22,873 nt of DNA from Bacilli bacterium (GCA_016295795.1 JAEDKN010000014.1:1-22873); one strand, 5' to 3'; numbered from the stretch's first letter, positions 6,793-14,093 are shown. Translations and numbers: made by a program. The notes: a model not told the origin generated them from the letters alone.

Positions 6793-7656
6793 CTATTTCT
6801 TTTTACCTATAGTTTCTCCCAACTTTACTTTTGTTTCTATGCCAACAGATGAATTTTTTAGAATATCTTCATCTATTTCAACAATATCCTTCTTAAAAAT
6901 CAAAACTACTGTTGATCCTCCAAATAGAAAATATCCCTTTTCATCTCCACGATGAAATTTTTCAATATTATAGTTAACAATTTTTCCAACCATTAGGGCC
7001 CCCACTTCCATCTGAATAACTTTTCCAAAATTCTTAGTATTCAAAACAGAATATTCTCTTTGGTTCTCTTTAAACACCTTATATCTTCTAAAAGCAATAG
7101 GTCCGACAGTATGTAAAATACCATTTATCTTTTTACTTTTTATTACGTTACCATCATCAACAAATGAATATCTGTGATAATCATCAACTGTAAGCCTAAA
7201 TACTAGACAAAGTCCTCCCTTATATTCCCCAGCTAAATTTTTATCTCTAAGTAATTCTTTTAATGTATACTTTTTATTCTTAATAATCATTTCAGTTTTA
7301 TCATTAATTTCATATACGAGTAATTTAGAATCTGCAACGGAAATTAAATCATTCTGTTTTTTAGAAAAAGGTCTCTTATTTTTCAAAATCTTTCTTGTAA
7401 AAAAATCATTAAATGATAAATATTCTCTCTTTGGATAATCATCCATATTTATTTTATTTTTCTTAATAAATTTATCTATTCTTTTAACGGAGGACTTACT
7501 ATTCATATATATTGAACTAACTTTAGAAACAGTTTTCCTAGTAGCAAAAGCAAGTACTACTCCACCAATTATAGTTTTATACAATATAGTAGCAGGTAAT
7601 GGACTTTTCTCAGTATATTTTTCTTTATCTTTTCTATTTACAATCTGTGTTTTCAT
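6793..7656 (-). CDS. psd: Phosphatidylserine decarboxylase proenzyme
   Basis: Converts phosphatidylserine to phosphatidylethanolamine using a pyruvoyl group formed by self-cleavage. In the 287-residue sequence the cleavage motif FGGST is at 245-249 (cut expected between Gly247 and Ser248), where Escherichia coli has LGST. The catalytic Asp is plausibly Asp109 in VADSKL, with DYHRY His161 and GPIAF following. C-terminal VGIETKVKLGE fits the family. A hydrophobic segment near 25-38 suggests membrane association. Its ATG is one base after the pssA stop codon and has only a weak Shine-Dalgarno, so translation is probably coupled to pssA. Confidence 0.93.
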   Translation of the reverse strand: MKTQIVNRKDKEKYTEKSPLPATILYKTIIGGVVLAFATRKTVSKVSSIYMNSKSSVKRIDKFIKKNKINMDDYPKREYLSFNDFFTRKILKNKRPFSKKQNDLISVADSKLLVYEINDKTEMIIKNKKYTLKELLRDKNLAGEYKGGLCLVFRLTVDDYHRYSFVDDGNVIKSKKINGILHTVGPIAFRRYKVFKENQREYSVLNTKNFGKVIQMEVGALMVGKIVNYNIEKFHRGDEKGYFLFGGSTVVLIFKKDIVEIDEDILKNSSVGIETKVKLGETIGKKK

Positions 7657-7657
7657 A

Positions 7658-8272
7658 TTAAACCAAGAATAACAATAATGCTATCCCAACAACCGCTATT
7701 ATACCTACTACCAAATATGCTTTTCCTTTTATTTTAGGAATTTTCATATTGAAAACAAATAAAAATGCTATTAAATAAATCACATACGAAAAAACAATTT
7801 CAAAAGAAAGACCTTTTATCATAGAAGTAATAAACCATAACGCAGGAATAATAACCGAAGTTGAAGTAACAGGTAACCCACTATAACTTTTGACGGGTTT
7901 GTCTTTATTTTTATCTATAACAGAAATATTAAAATATCCTAATCGAGTAATACCAGCTAACACTAGAAGAGCATATCCTAAAATATTGTACCATTCATTT
8001 AGCCCTAAAGAATATCCAATAACAACAGGAAAAACAACAAAGGCAACCGTATCAGCTAGTGAATCAATCTCAACACCAAATTTTTTTTCCTCCTCTGTTC
8101 TATCACACATCCTAGCTATTTTCCCATCAAACAAATCACAAACACCAGCTATAACCATACAAATCATCGTATATTTTAAATTTCCTAATAAGCTGAAGTT
8201 CATCCCTAATATGGCAAAAATCACCCCTATATAAGTTACAATTAGTGATTTATTATATTTTCCTATAAACAT
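7658..8272 (-). CDS. pssA: CDP-diacylglycerol-serine O-phosphatidyltransferase
   Basis: Makes phosphatidylserine from CDP-diacylglycerol and serine, the step before psd. The 204-residue integral membrane enzyme shows the CDP-alcohol phosphotransferase motif: Asp46, Asp49-Gly50, Ala53-Arg54, then Gly66, Asp70 and Asp74, within CDLFDGKIAR and FGVEIDSLAD. The Arg-to-Gly spacing is 11 residues rather than the usual 8, as in a clostridial variant with a charged TEEEKK insertion. About six membrane helices are present. TGGAG precedes the ATG. First gene of the pssA-psd-hydrolase operon, with a good promoter. Confidence 0.93.
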   Translation of the reverse strand: MFIGKYNKSLIVTYIGVIFAILGMNFSLLGNLKYTMICMVIAGVCDLFDGKIARMCDRTEEEKKFGVEIDSLADTVAFVVFPVVIGYSLGLNEWYNILGYALLVLAGITRLGYFNISVIDKNKDKPVKSYSGLPVTSTSVIIPALWFITSMIKGLSFEIVFSYVIYLIAFLFVFNMKIPKIKGKAYLVVGIIAVVGIALLLFLV

Positions 8273-8305
8273 ATCAACTACTCCATTCTATCTCATTACT
8301 AACTA

Positions 8306-8334
8306 ATTATATCACGAAATTGCCATCAATCCAA
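8306..8334 (-). promoter_or_regulatory. Sigma-A promoter of pssA
   Basis: TTGGAT and TGA-TATAAT are 17 bp apart on the minus strand, with an extended -10 element. Confidence 0.75.
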
Positions 8335-8345
8335 GTTATAGTTGC

Positions 8346-8372
8346 AAAAGAAAAGCAAGGTTAATCCTCGCT
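8346..8372 (-). terminator. Terminator of the Abi-HtrA operon
   Basis: AGCGAGG pairs with CCTTGCT (one G-T pair) around ATTAA. The loop contains the TAA stop of the protease. TTTCTTTT follows on the minus strand. Confidence 0.75.
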
Positions 8373-9464
8373 CTTAGTCAAAATTACTTTTGTAGTTTTT
8401 TCTTTTCCATCTCTTGAATATGTGACTTTTATTTCATCTCCAGATTTATATTTATAAAGTATATATTTCAAATAAGCTGCATTTGTTACTTTTTCCCCAT
8501 CTATTGCAGTAATAACATCTCCTTTTTTTAGGTCGGATTTAGCAGCTCCAGTATCTTCAACAACAGAAATAACAACAATTCCATATTCAATGTCATCATT
8601 TATAGAAATTCCATATCTATATAATAAATTTTTATCAGTTACACTTACTAAATTTATTCCAAGCAATGGCCTTTCTATATTTTTTCCTGATTCTAATTCA
8701 TCAATATGTGCCATAGCATCTTCGATCTTAATCGCAAAGCCCATACCTTCAATCTGACTATCAACCAATTTTAACGAATTAACACCAATAACTTCACCAT
8801 TAGAGTTAAGAAGAGGTCCTCCACTATTTCCTGGATTAATTGCCGCATCAACTTGTAAGACATCCATTACCCAATCATTTGAAGATTTAACACTAACTGT
8901 AACTTGTCTATTAAGTCCTGAGATTATTCCACTAGTTACTGTATTAAAATACTCTTCCCCCACTGGAGATCCAATTGTGAATACAAAGCCCCCTAGCTTC
9001 AAGTCAGAAGTCTTACCGATTGTGACAGTCGTTATAACTTCACTAACAGGTATCCTTATTATTGCTATATCTAAATAATCATCTCCTCCTAAAAGAGTAG
9101 CATCAACAGTTTTTTCATTCGATAATCTTACTTTTAATGAAGTAGAGCCTTCCACTACGTGTTGATTTGTCATAATGTATCCGTATTTAGAATCAACTTT
9201 ATAAACAAATCCACTTCCGCTTCCTTGCAAAGTATTTGATTTATAATTTTGTATCATAACAACCGCATCATAAACTTTTTTTACGGCTTCACTAATTCCT
9301 GTATTATCAACTACGACTTTATTAGTACAACTAGTATACTGACATCCTAAAGCTCCTGATGTTTCCTCCTTATCAAAAGGATTAGCAATAACAACATATA
9401 CAACACAAGCTCCCACTAATATTCCAACTAAAGCAATTATAAAATTTATGGTTTTTTCTCTCAC
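8361..9464 (-). CDS. HtrA/DegP-family membrane-anchored serine protease with PDZ domain
   Basis: An extracytoplasmic protease for misfolded envelope proteins. The 367-residue product has a membrane anchor at residues 7-27. The trypsin-like domain carries the catalytic triad His102 (MTNQHVVEG), Asp132 (DDYLDIAII) and Ser214 (NPGNSGGPLL). A C-terminal PDZ domain spans about 275-362 (GIVVISV...KKGDVITAIDG). A CxxxxC pair (Cys41, Cys46) just outside the membrane could form a disulfide. The start is GTG, preceded by AGAGGTGA lying inside the last codons of the upstream Abi gene with a 4-nt gap, so translation is probably coupled. That pairing is unusual for a stress protease. Confidence 0.93.
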   Translation of the reverse strand: MREKTINFIIALVGILVGACVVYVVIANPFDKEETSGALGCQYTSCTNKVVVDNTGISEAVKKVYDAVVMIQNYKSNTLQGSGSGFVYKVDSKYGYIMTNQHVVEGSTSLKVRLSNEKTVDATLLGGDDYLDIAIIRIPVSEVITTVTIGKTSDLKLGGFVFTIGSPVGEEYFNTVTSGIISGLNRQVTVSVKSSNDWVMDVLQVDAAINPGNSGGPLLNSNGEVIGVNSLKLVDSQIEGMGFAIKIEDAMAHIDELESGKNIERPLLGINLVSVTDKNLLYRYGISINDDIEYGIVVISVVEDTGAAKSDLKKGDVITAIDGEKVTNAAYLKYILYKYKSGDEIKVTYSRDGKEKTTKVILTKSED

Positions 9465-9468
9465 AATA

Positions 9469-10407
9469 TCACCTCTCTATATCCACGATTTCCTTCCAAT
9501 TAGGAGGGAATCCCATTTCATTCAAAACTTTACCTATAGGTACTGTTTTTAAATTAAATTCTAAATTTTCTAACACTTTTTCTATTTCAATAATCAAATC
9601 TTTTACTTCATTATGTGAAAGTAGCTGTCTCATTATAATTATTAATGCAAACAAATCATTTTTTCCATATACATATTCATCATTGGTTTTATCAATATTC
9701 AATATGCGATGATATATAGTATCATCTATAGATCTTTGAGTCCTATTGCAAAACAAAATATCCTCATGAGCACATAGATTTCTGTAGTTCGCCAAGATCG
9801 GCAAATATGAAGCATATGTATCACTATCTATTCCATAGTAATCACAAATAGCTACTCTATCCTCTTTTTTCAATACCGAATAAAGTTCACTAACTATTCC
9901 AAAAGATAAAACCTTAACTAATACCCAAAGTGGGATATATCCATAATTTGTTATATAGTGCCTTGTCGCAGAATGTTGATTACCATTTATTCTAACTTGT
10001 CTCTTCATCTTTTTTATTAAATCATTAACCTGCCTTGCCTTCTGAGGAGAAGTATCAAAATTCTTAGCTTTTAGGTAATCATTTTCTTTATAACCATACT
10101 TTTTGGATAATTGGTAAGAAATAATTGACTTTGTATTATTTTCTATAACAAGCAGATATTTGAATATAATATTTCTAAAACTTCTGTCAAATAAAAATAA
10201 GCTATATAACTCTTCAAACGTTGTCCCTTCTATATACATTTTATTATTTGAAGATTTCATAAACAAATGACGATACCCATTTATAAAAAAGTAATTTTCT
10301 CTTAATATAACCCCTCTTGCATATTCTTCGTCGTTCACTACCAATCCTTTATATCTGAATATTTCGATTTGCTCATCTAGAGTTTTAAACCTTTTATTGT
10401 CTCTCAT
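9469..10407 (-). CDS. Abi_2 (AbiD/AbiF-like) HEPN-domain protein
   Basis: A 312-residue member of the Abi_2 family, linked to abortive phage infection. Family motifs are visible: LRENYFFINGYRHLF (about 35-49), LFLFDRSFRNIIFKYLLVIE (70-89), IPLWVLVKVLSFGIVSELY (158-176), and LANYRNLCAHEDILFCNRT (205-223). The last holds the HEPN signature R-x4-H (Arg209, His214) expected of a metal-independent RNase. The first ATG follows AGGTGAGA. No antitoxin gene sits next to it on the same strand; the partner in the transcript is HtrA. Upstream lies an 8-bp palindrome across its promoter, suggesting repression, perhaps by itself. Phage defence is a family-level inference. Confidence 0.88.
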   Translation of the reverse strand: MRDNKRFKTLDEQIEIFRYKGLVVNDEEYARGVILRENYFFINGYRHLFMKSSNNKMYIEGTTFEELYSLFLFDRSFRNIIFKYLLVIENNTKSIISYQLSKKYGYKENDYLKAKNFDTSPQKARQVNDLIKKMKRQVRINGNQHSATRHYITNYGYIPLWVLVKVLSFGIVSELYSVLKKEDRVAICDYYGIDSDTYASYLPILANYRNLCAHEDILFCNRTQRSIDDTIYHRILNIDKTNDEYVYGKNDLFALIIIMRQLLSHNEVKDLIIEIEKVLENLEFNLKTVPIGKVLNEMGFPPNWKEIVDIER

Positions 10408-10424
10408 ATTCTCACCTATTATTG

Positions 10425-10433
10425 ATTATAACA
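10425..10433 (-). promoter_or_regulatory. Extended -10 promoter of the Abi gene
   Basis: TGT-TATAAT on the minus strand. No good -35 is present; the spacer and -35 region are occupied by the palindrome at 10432-10454. Confidence 0.55.
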
Positions 10434-10454
10434 TACTTTATAATAAAAAGTATG
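10432..10454. promoter_or_regulatory. Operator-like inverted repeat between divergent promoters
   Basis: CATACTTT (10432-10439) and AAAGTATG (10447-10454) are a perfect 8-bp inverted repeat with a 7-bp spacer. It covers the spacer and -35 of the Abi promoter and touches the -35 position of the plus-strand promoter. No T-run follows either arm, so it is not a terminator. Confidence 0.5.
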
Positions 10455-10473
10455 AAAAAATAATGAAATATTA

Positions 10474-10482
10474 TGATATAAT
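10474..10482 (+). promoter_or_regulatory. Extended -10 promoter of the phospholipase C-like gene
   Basis: TGA-TATAAT lies 25 bp before the ATG. The -35 region is A-rich and poor. Divergent from the Abi promoter. Confidence 0.55.
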
Positions 10483-10507
10483 TTTGTAAAAGAGAAAGGA
10501 TTAAAAT

Positions 10508-11485
10508 ATGCCTAGTACTGTGACACATTCTTATTTTATAATGGATATATATGATAGATTACCTATAAAGAGGAAGATTTTCTTAAAAGAAAACAAAGAA
10601 AACTTGAAAGTATTTGCTCAAAGTACAGACCCTCTTAACTTTTATTTTTCTTTAAATTTGAAAAAAGGTGCTAAGGTTCGAAATTTTGCTTACTACTTTC
10701 ATACACATAAGACAAGAGAATTTTTAATTACATTAACCAATTATATAAAATATAATTATTATACAAACAGGCCTGAAGTAATAGCTTATCTATATGCAAT
10801 GATATCACATTATGTAATGGATTCAACAATTCACCCATATGTATATTATAAAACCGGACAATTTAGAAAAAACGATAGAGAAACTTACAAATATAATGGC
10901 AAACATCATGAATTTGAAACAGCTATAGATAAATACTTAATTAAAATTAGAGAGAACATTCTTCCATACAAATATAAACATTACAAGTATTCTTTTAATA
11001 TAGACTCAATGTCAAAAGAATTAAAAGAAGTAATAAACTTTAGCTATAAAGAAACATTTAATATTAGTAAGATGGATACAGTTATGCTAAAATCAATAAA
11101 AAATATGAAATTAGCTTTTAAGGTCCTTAGGTATGATCCTTGTGGGATTAAAAGCAATATATATCAAATAATAGATAAAATCACCTCTTCAAAAGCACTA
11201 AAAATCAAGTTTGCATCTTATCATTACACTATTAAAGATATCGACTATCTAAATAATGAGCATAAAATATGGTACAATCCTACAACCAAACGAAAAAAAT
11301 ACAATTCCTCTTTCATAGATTTATATATCTTGTCTCTTGAAAGAGCCTTAAACATAATCAAAAACATAGATTTATATCTTTATGAAGATAAAAAGATAAA
11401 TTTAGAAAAACTGTTTGGAAATGTATCTTATGCAACTGGAGTTGATTTGGATAAAAATCAAGAATTAAAATATTTTGAATTTTAA
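10508..11485 (+). CDS. Zinc-dependent phospholipase C-like protein
   Basis: This 325-residue protein starts MPSTVTHSYF and fits the zinc-dependent phospholipase C (S1/P1-type, PF00882) group seen in gut Firmicutes. Candidate metal ligands are the N-terminal THSYF His, YYFHTHKTREF (about 67-77), the ISHYVMDSTIHPYV helix (about 98-111) and GKHHEFETAID (about 128-138), plus Asp56 in FAQSTDPLNF. There is no signal peptide, so it may act inside the cell; other members of this group also lack one. AGAAAGGA precedes the ATG. Substrate and role are not known from sequence. Confidence 0.82.
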   Translation: MPSTVTHSYFIMDIYDRLPIKRKIFLKENKENLKVFAQSTDPLNFYFSLNLKKGAKVRNFAYYFHTHKTREFLITLTNYIKYNYYTNRPEVIAYLYAMISHYVMDSTIHPYVYYKTGQFRKNDRETYKYNGKHHEFETAIDKYLIKIRENILPYKYKHYKYSFNIDSMSKELKEVINFSYKETFNISKMDTVMLKSIKNMKLAFKVLRYDPCGIKSNIYQIIDKITSSKALKIKFASYHYTIKDIDYLNNEHKIWYNPTTKRKKYNSSFIDLYILSLERALNIIKNIDLYLYEDKKINLEKLFGNVSYATGVDLDKNQELKYFEF

Positions 11486-11494
11486 TTCTTTTTT
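11461..11494 (+). terminator. Terminator of the phospholipase C-like gene
   Basis: AGAATTAAAA (11461-11470) pairs perfectly with TTTTAATTCT (11480-11489) around a 9-nt loop, followed by T. The stem is AT-rich, and the stop codon (11483-11485) is within the 3' arm. Confidence 0.6.
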
Positions 11495-11538
11495 GTATCA
11501 GATAATAACAATAGTAAATAATAAAAATGGTGATACAA
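11493..11538 (+). promoter_or_regulatory. Inverted repeat spanning the start of the SpoIID-like gene
   Basis: TTGTATCA (11493-11500) is the exact inverse complement of TGATACAA (11531-11538), with 30 nt between. The 3' arm includes part of the GGTGAT ribosome-binding site and the A of the ATG, so pairing would hide translation initiation. Confidence 0.35.
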
Positions 11539-12317
11539 TGTTTTATAAATACTTAATTTCAAATCTTAATAATGAAGAAATATTATATTTATTCCTAGAA
11601 AATAATTATGAATTTTCCAACGACTTTTCACTAAGCGAGGATAACAACCAAAATATACAAACAAATATAAAAAAATACTTAGATAGTAATAATATAAAAT
11701 TTTATAAAGGCAAAATTTTCCTTGTAGTAAACGGACTAATATTAGGATCTGTAGATTTTTCTAATAATCAATTTTCTAAGCTAAATAAATATCTTGATGT
11801 TAATAAAGTTAGTCCTATACAAGAGAATATTGAAAGCAATGAAGAAGTAGAAATAATAGATGTAACTCCTTTTGACACACCTCAAAATATAATTGTTAAA
11901 AGCAATAATAATATTCTAAAAACAACTATGAAATCTTACTTAGAAAGTGCACTTTTTAATACCATACCATTAAGTTATGAAAAAGAGGCTATGAAAGCAA
12001 TCACAATCATAATAAGAACTAATTGTTTAAAAGATATCAATAAATACGGATACATAAATGATGAAAATAATTATTTAACCAAAGGAATAAGTTCTTTAGA
12101 AAAAAGCAATAGATATGGTCATCTAATAGATAAATTAAATGAAATAGTAAACGAAACTAATAATATTTTTCTAACTTTTAAAGATCAAATTATATATCTT
12201 CCTCAAAGGCCATCTAATACATATAACTATAACATGAATTTAATGGCTAAAGAAGGATACAATTGTATAGATATATTAAAATATTTTTATCCTAATACCC
12301 AGATTCAAAATATTTAA
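11538..12317 (+). CDS. Degenerate SpoIID/LytB-domain protein
   Basis: This 259-residue protein carries a weak but ordered SpoIID/LytB signature. SYLESALFNTIPLSYEKEAMKA (positions 133-154) followed by an R-T pair (160-161) aligns with the SpoIID core, and MNLMAKEGYNCIDILKYFYP (233-252) aligns with its C-terminal block. SpoIID is the septal peptidoglycan transglycosylase of engulfment. Here the catalytic Glu of the usual AEMP is Thr142 (NTIP), the GHGVGMSQ-type motif is absent, and there is no signal peptide or membrane anchor. GGTGAT fixes ATG 11538; the longer frame from 11475 has no ribosome site. The N-terminal 120 residues are unassigned. Its end overlaps cwlD by 26 bases, tail to tail. 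Remote homology, so family call is moderate. Confidence 0.6.
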   Translation: MFYKYLISNLNNEEILYLFLENNYEFSNDFSLSEDNNQNIQTNIKKYLDSNNIKFYKGKIFLVVNGLILGSVDFSNNQFSKLNKYLDVNKVSPIQENIESNEEVEIIDVTPFDTPQNIIVKSNNNILKTTMKSYLESALFNTIPLSYEKEAMKAITIIIRTNCLKDINKYGYINDENNYLTKGISSLEKSNRYGHLIDKLNEIVNETNNIFLTFKDQIIYLPQRPSNTYNYNMNLMAKEGYNCIDILKYFYPNTQIQNI

Positions 12318-12972
12318 TAACAGCATTAGTTATAGAAGAAGAAATTTTGTGATGATATTGACTAGATTGCAGAAGATTTCTTTCTTTATAATTAGATAAA
12401 AATCCACACTCAATTAACACCCCTGGGACAGATAAGTTTTTATACATATACAAATCTGTAGTTTTTATTGTCCTTTCTGTATCTAAATTCAATTTAAATT
12501 CTTCCATAAGCAATTCTGCTAATACTTTATTATTAGGATTTATATTATTATATAATACTTCAGCCCCTCCCCAATAAGGATTATCATACCAATTAATATG
12601 AATAGATAAATACATATCAGTATTAATTTTCTTATCACTTATCATCATAATCCTACGATATAAATCTCCCCTTTTTTTTCTTTTATCATAAATGCTCGAC
12701 AAATCTTTATCTTCTTCTCTTGTCATATAAACTATAGCTCCCTTTTCACCCAAATGTTCTCTCAAGATAAGTGATATTTCTAAATTTATATCTTTTTCTA
12801 GAATTTTTCCATAACTTGTTCCAGCATCTCTTCCTCCATGTCCCGGATCTATAAATATAACTTTATGAAGCAACGGTAAATCTTTATTATTACTATTTGC
12901 GCATACACCTGCAATAAATAAAACCATAATAAGAAACAGAAAAAAAGAAAAACATATATTTTTAAATGACAT
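12292..12972 (-). CDS. cwlD: CwlD-like N-acetylmuramoyl-L-alanine amidase
   Basis: Predicted to remove peptide side chains from spore peptidoglycan so that muramic-delta-lactam can form, the mark that germination hydrolases recognise. The 226-residue protein has a signal anchor at about residues 8-25, then Amidase_3 motifs: FIDPGHGGRDAG (His45), ILEKDINLEISL (Glu59), YLSIHINW (His125) and GVLIECGFLSN (Glu188). The inserted RKKRGDLYRR stretch (99-108) is like CwlD and unlike generic amidases. AGGTGAT precedes the ATG. It follows the sortase by 35 bases, downstream of rpsI. In Bacillus cwlD also lies downstream of rplM-rpsI, supporting the assignment. Confidence 0.85.
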   Translation of the reverse strand: MSFKNICFSFFLFLIMVLFIAGVCANSNNKDLPLLHKVIFIDPGHGGRDAGTSYGKILEKDINLEISLILREHLGEKGAIVYMTREEDKDLSSIYDKRKKRGDLYRRIMMISDKKINTDMYLSIHINWYDNPYWGGAEVLYNNINPNNKVLAELLMEEFKLNLDTERTIKTTDLYMYKNLSVPGVLIECGFLSNYKERNLLQSSQYHHKISSSITNAVIKYFESGY

Positions 12973-13007
12973 AAAATCACCTATTTAAATATATGTTTTC
13001 TAAATCA

Positions 13008-13493
13008 TTAATTGTCTAAAATAGCCACATAAACAGTCTGCATTTTAGAATTATTATTTGTACAAGTAACTAAAACTAGCATTGTAGTATCTGGGTATCT
13101 ATATATATTGATTTTACCAGTTTTTTCTTGATAATATATATCTATTATAGAATATTCATATTTCTTTCCATTATATGATATATAAATTTTTTCCCCTTTG
13201 CCCAGTTTATATAAATTATTAAAATAAGCTTGTGCTCCTGTACCCGAATGTCCTGCCAGAATCAAAAGAGAATTTTCAACATCAGGATATTCAGATGGCT
13301 CAATAACAGTTATATTTTTATCAACGTTATTGTTATTTAGAAATATTTGATTCAAATTTATTTTAGGAATTTCTATATATCCTCCATCTGGCTTTTCGTA
13401 TGAGTTCTCAACGCTTTCAAAAGCAACATTAGAATTAACAACTGGGATACAAAAAATCAATACTAGAATAATCAAAATAATACTTTTTTTCAT
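13008..13493 (-). CDS. Short sortase-family protein with an atypical active site
   Basis: A 161-residue exported protein with a signal or anchor sequence at residues 4-21. The sortase fold is marked by YIEIPKINLNQIF (39-51), LAGHSGTG with catalytic His82, and LVTCT with catalytic Cys144. Sortases normally have an Arg on the following strand, as in a TC...R(L/F)VV pattern; here the strand reads MQTVYVA and the position is Gln152. The protein is shorter than most sortases. No LPxTG-type substrate is visible in the window. It leads a two-gene operon with cwlD, and its Shine-Dalgarno is poor. Transpeptidase activity is therefore uncertain. Confidence 0.8.
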   Translation of the reverse strand: MKKSIILIILVLIFCIPVVNSNVAFESVENSYEKPDGGYIEIPKINLNQIFLNNNNVDKNITVIEPSEYPDVENSLLILAGHSGTGAQAYFNNLYKLGKGEKIYISYNGKKYEYSIIDIYYQEKTGKINIYRYPDTTMLVLVTCTNNNSKMQTVYVAILDN

Positions 13494-13518
13494 ATTTATA
13501 TTGCTTAATCGATTTAAT

Positions 13519-13547
13519 ATAATAAATTAAAATAGAAATTTATGCAA
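13519..13547 (-). promoter_or_regulatory. Candidate promoter of the sortase-cwlD pair
   Basis: TTGCAT and TATTAT are 17 bp apart on the minus strand. This looks like sigma-A. No convincing sporulation-sigma match was found, although cwlD would be expected to be sporulation-controlled. Confidence 0.45.
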
Positions 13548-13611
13548 GAAAAAATTTACATAACTAAAATAATCATACCTATCTCTATATTGGTTACATA
13601 ATTATAAAAAC

Positions 13612-13635
13612 AAAAAAGACCATAAAAGGTCTTTT
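13612..13635 (-). terminator. Terminator of rplM-rpsI
   Basis: AAAAGACC and GGTCTTTT form a perfect 8-bp stem with a 6-nt loop. A T-rich tail follows on the minus strand. It is about 22 bases after the rpsI stop. Confidence 0.85.
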
Positions 13636-13657
13636 GAAACATTGAATATTGTAAATA

Positions 13658-14083
13658 TTAACGTTTTGAGAATTGTGGTGCACGTCTTGCTTTCTTTAAA
13701 CCTGGTTTTTTACGTTCTTTAATTCTAGCATCTCTAGTAATAAAACCAGCAGCTTTTAAAGTTTTTCTAAAACTGTTTTCGCTATCTGCAGGAGTTGTAC
13801 TATCATATTCTAATAAAGCTCTAGTGATTCCTAAACGAATTGCACCTGTTTGACCGGAAAATCCTCCACCTTTAACGTCAACTACTACATCAAAAATCTC
13901 TTTAGTATTAGTTATATCAAGTGGTTGAGTTAAATCCATAACCAAAGTTTCATAAGGTAAATATTCATGCACATCTTTACCATTAACAGTTATTTTACCA
14001 GATCCAGGTATTAATTTAACCTTTGCAATACTAGTTTTTCTTTTACCAGTTCCATAATAAACGTTTTGTTTTGATTTTGCCAT
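13658..14083 (-). CDS. rpsI: Ribosomal protein uS9
   Basis: A component of the small subunit head, with its C-terminal tail near P-site tRNA. The 141-residue sequence shows YYGTGKRKTSIAKV, the GGGFSGQTGAIRLGI segment and the invariant end QFSKR (137-141). AGGAGG precedes the ATG. It follows rplM by 10 bases, the universal Firmicute order. Confidence 0.99.
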   Translation of the reverse strand: MAKSKQNVYYGTGKRKTSIAKVKLIPGSGKITVNGKDVHEYLPYETLVMDLTQPLDITNTKEIFDVVVDVKGGGFSGQTGAIRLGITRALLEYDSTTPADSENSFRKTLKAAGFITRDARIKERKKPGLKKARRAPQFSKR

Positions 14084-14093
14084 TACTTACCTC

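Noticed and set aside
7890..8234. Plus-strand open frame inside pssA
   Set aside because: Antisense shadow of a clearly conserved enzyme; no ribosome site.
9469..10407. Abi gene as part of a mobile element or prophage
   Set aside because: No integrase, transposase, direct repeats or tRNA junction lies nearby, and base composition looks like its neighbours.
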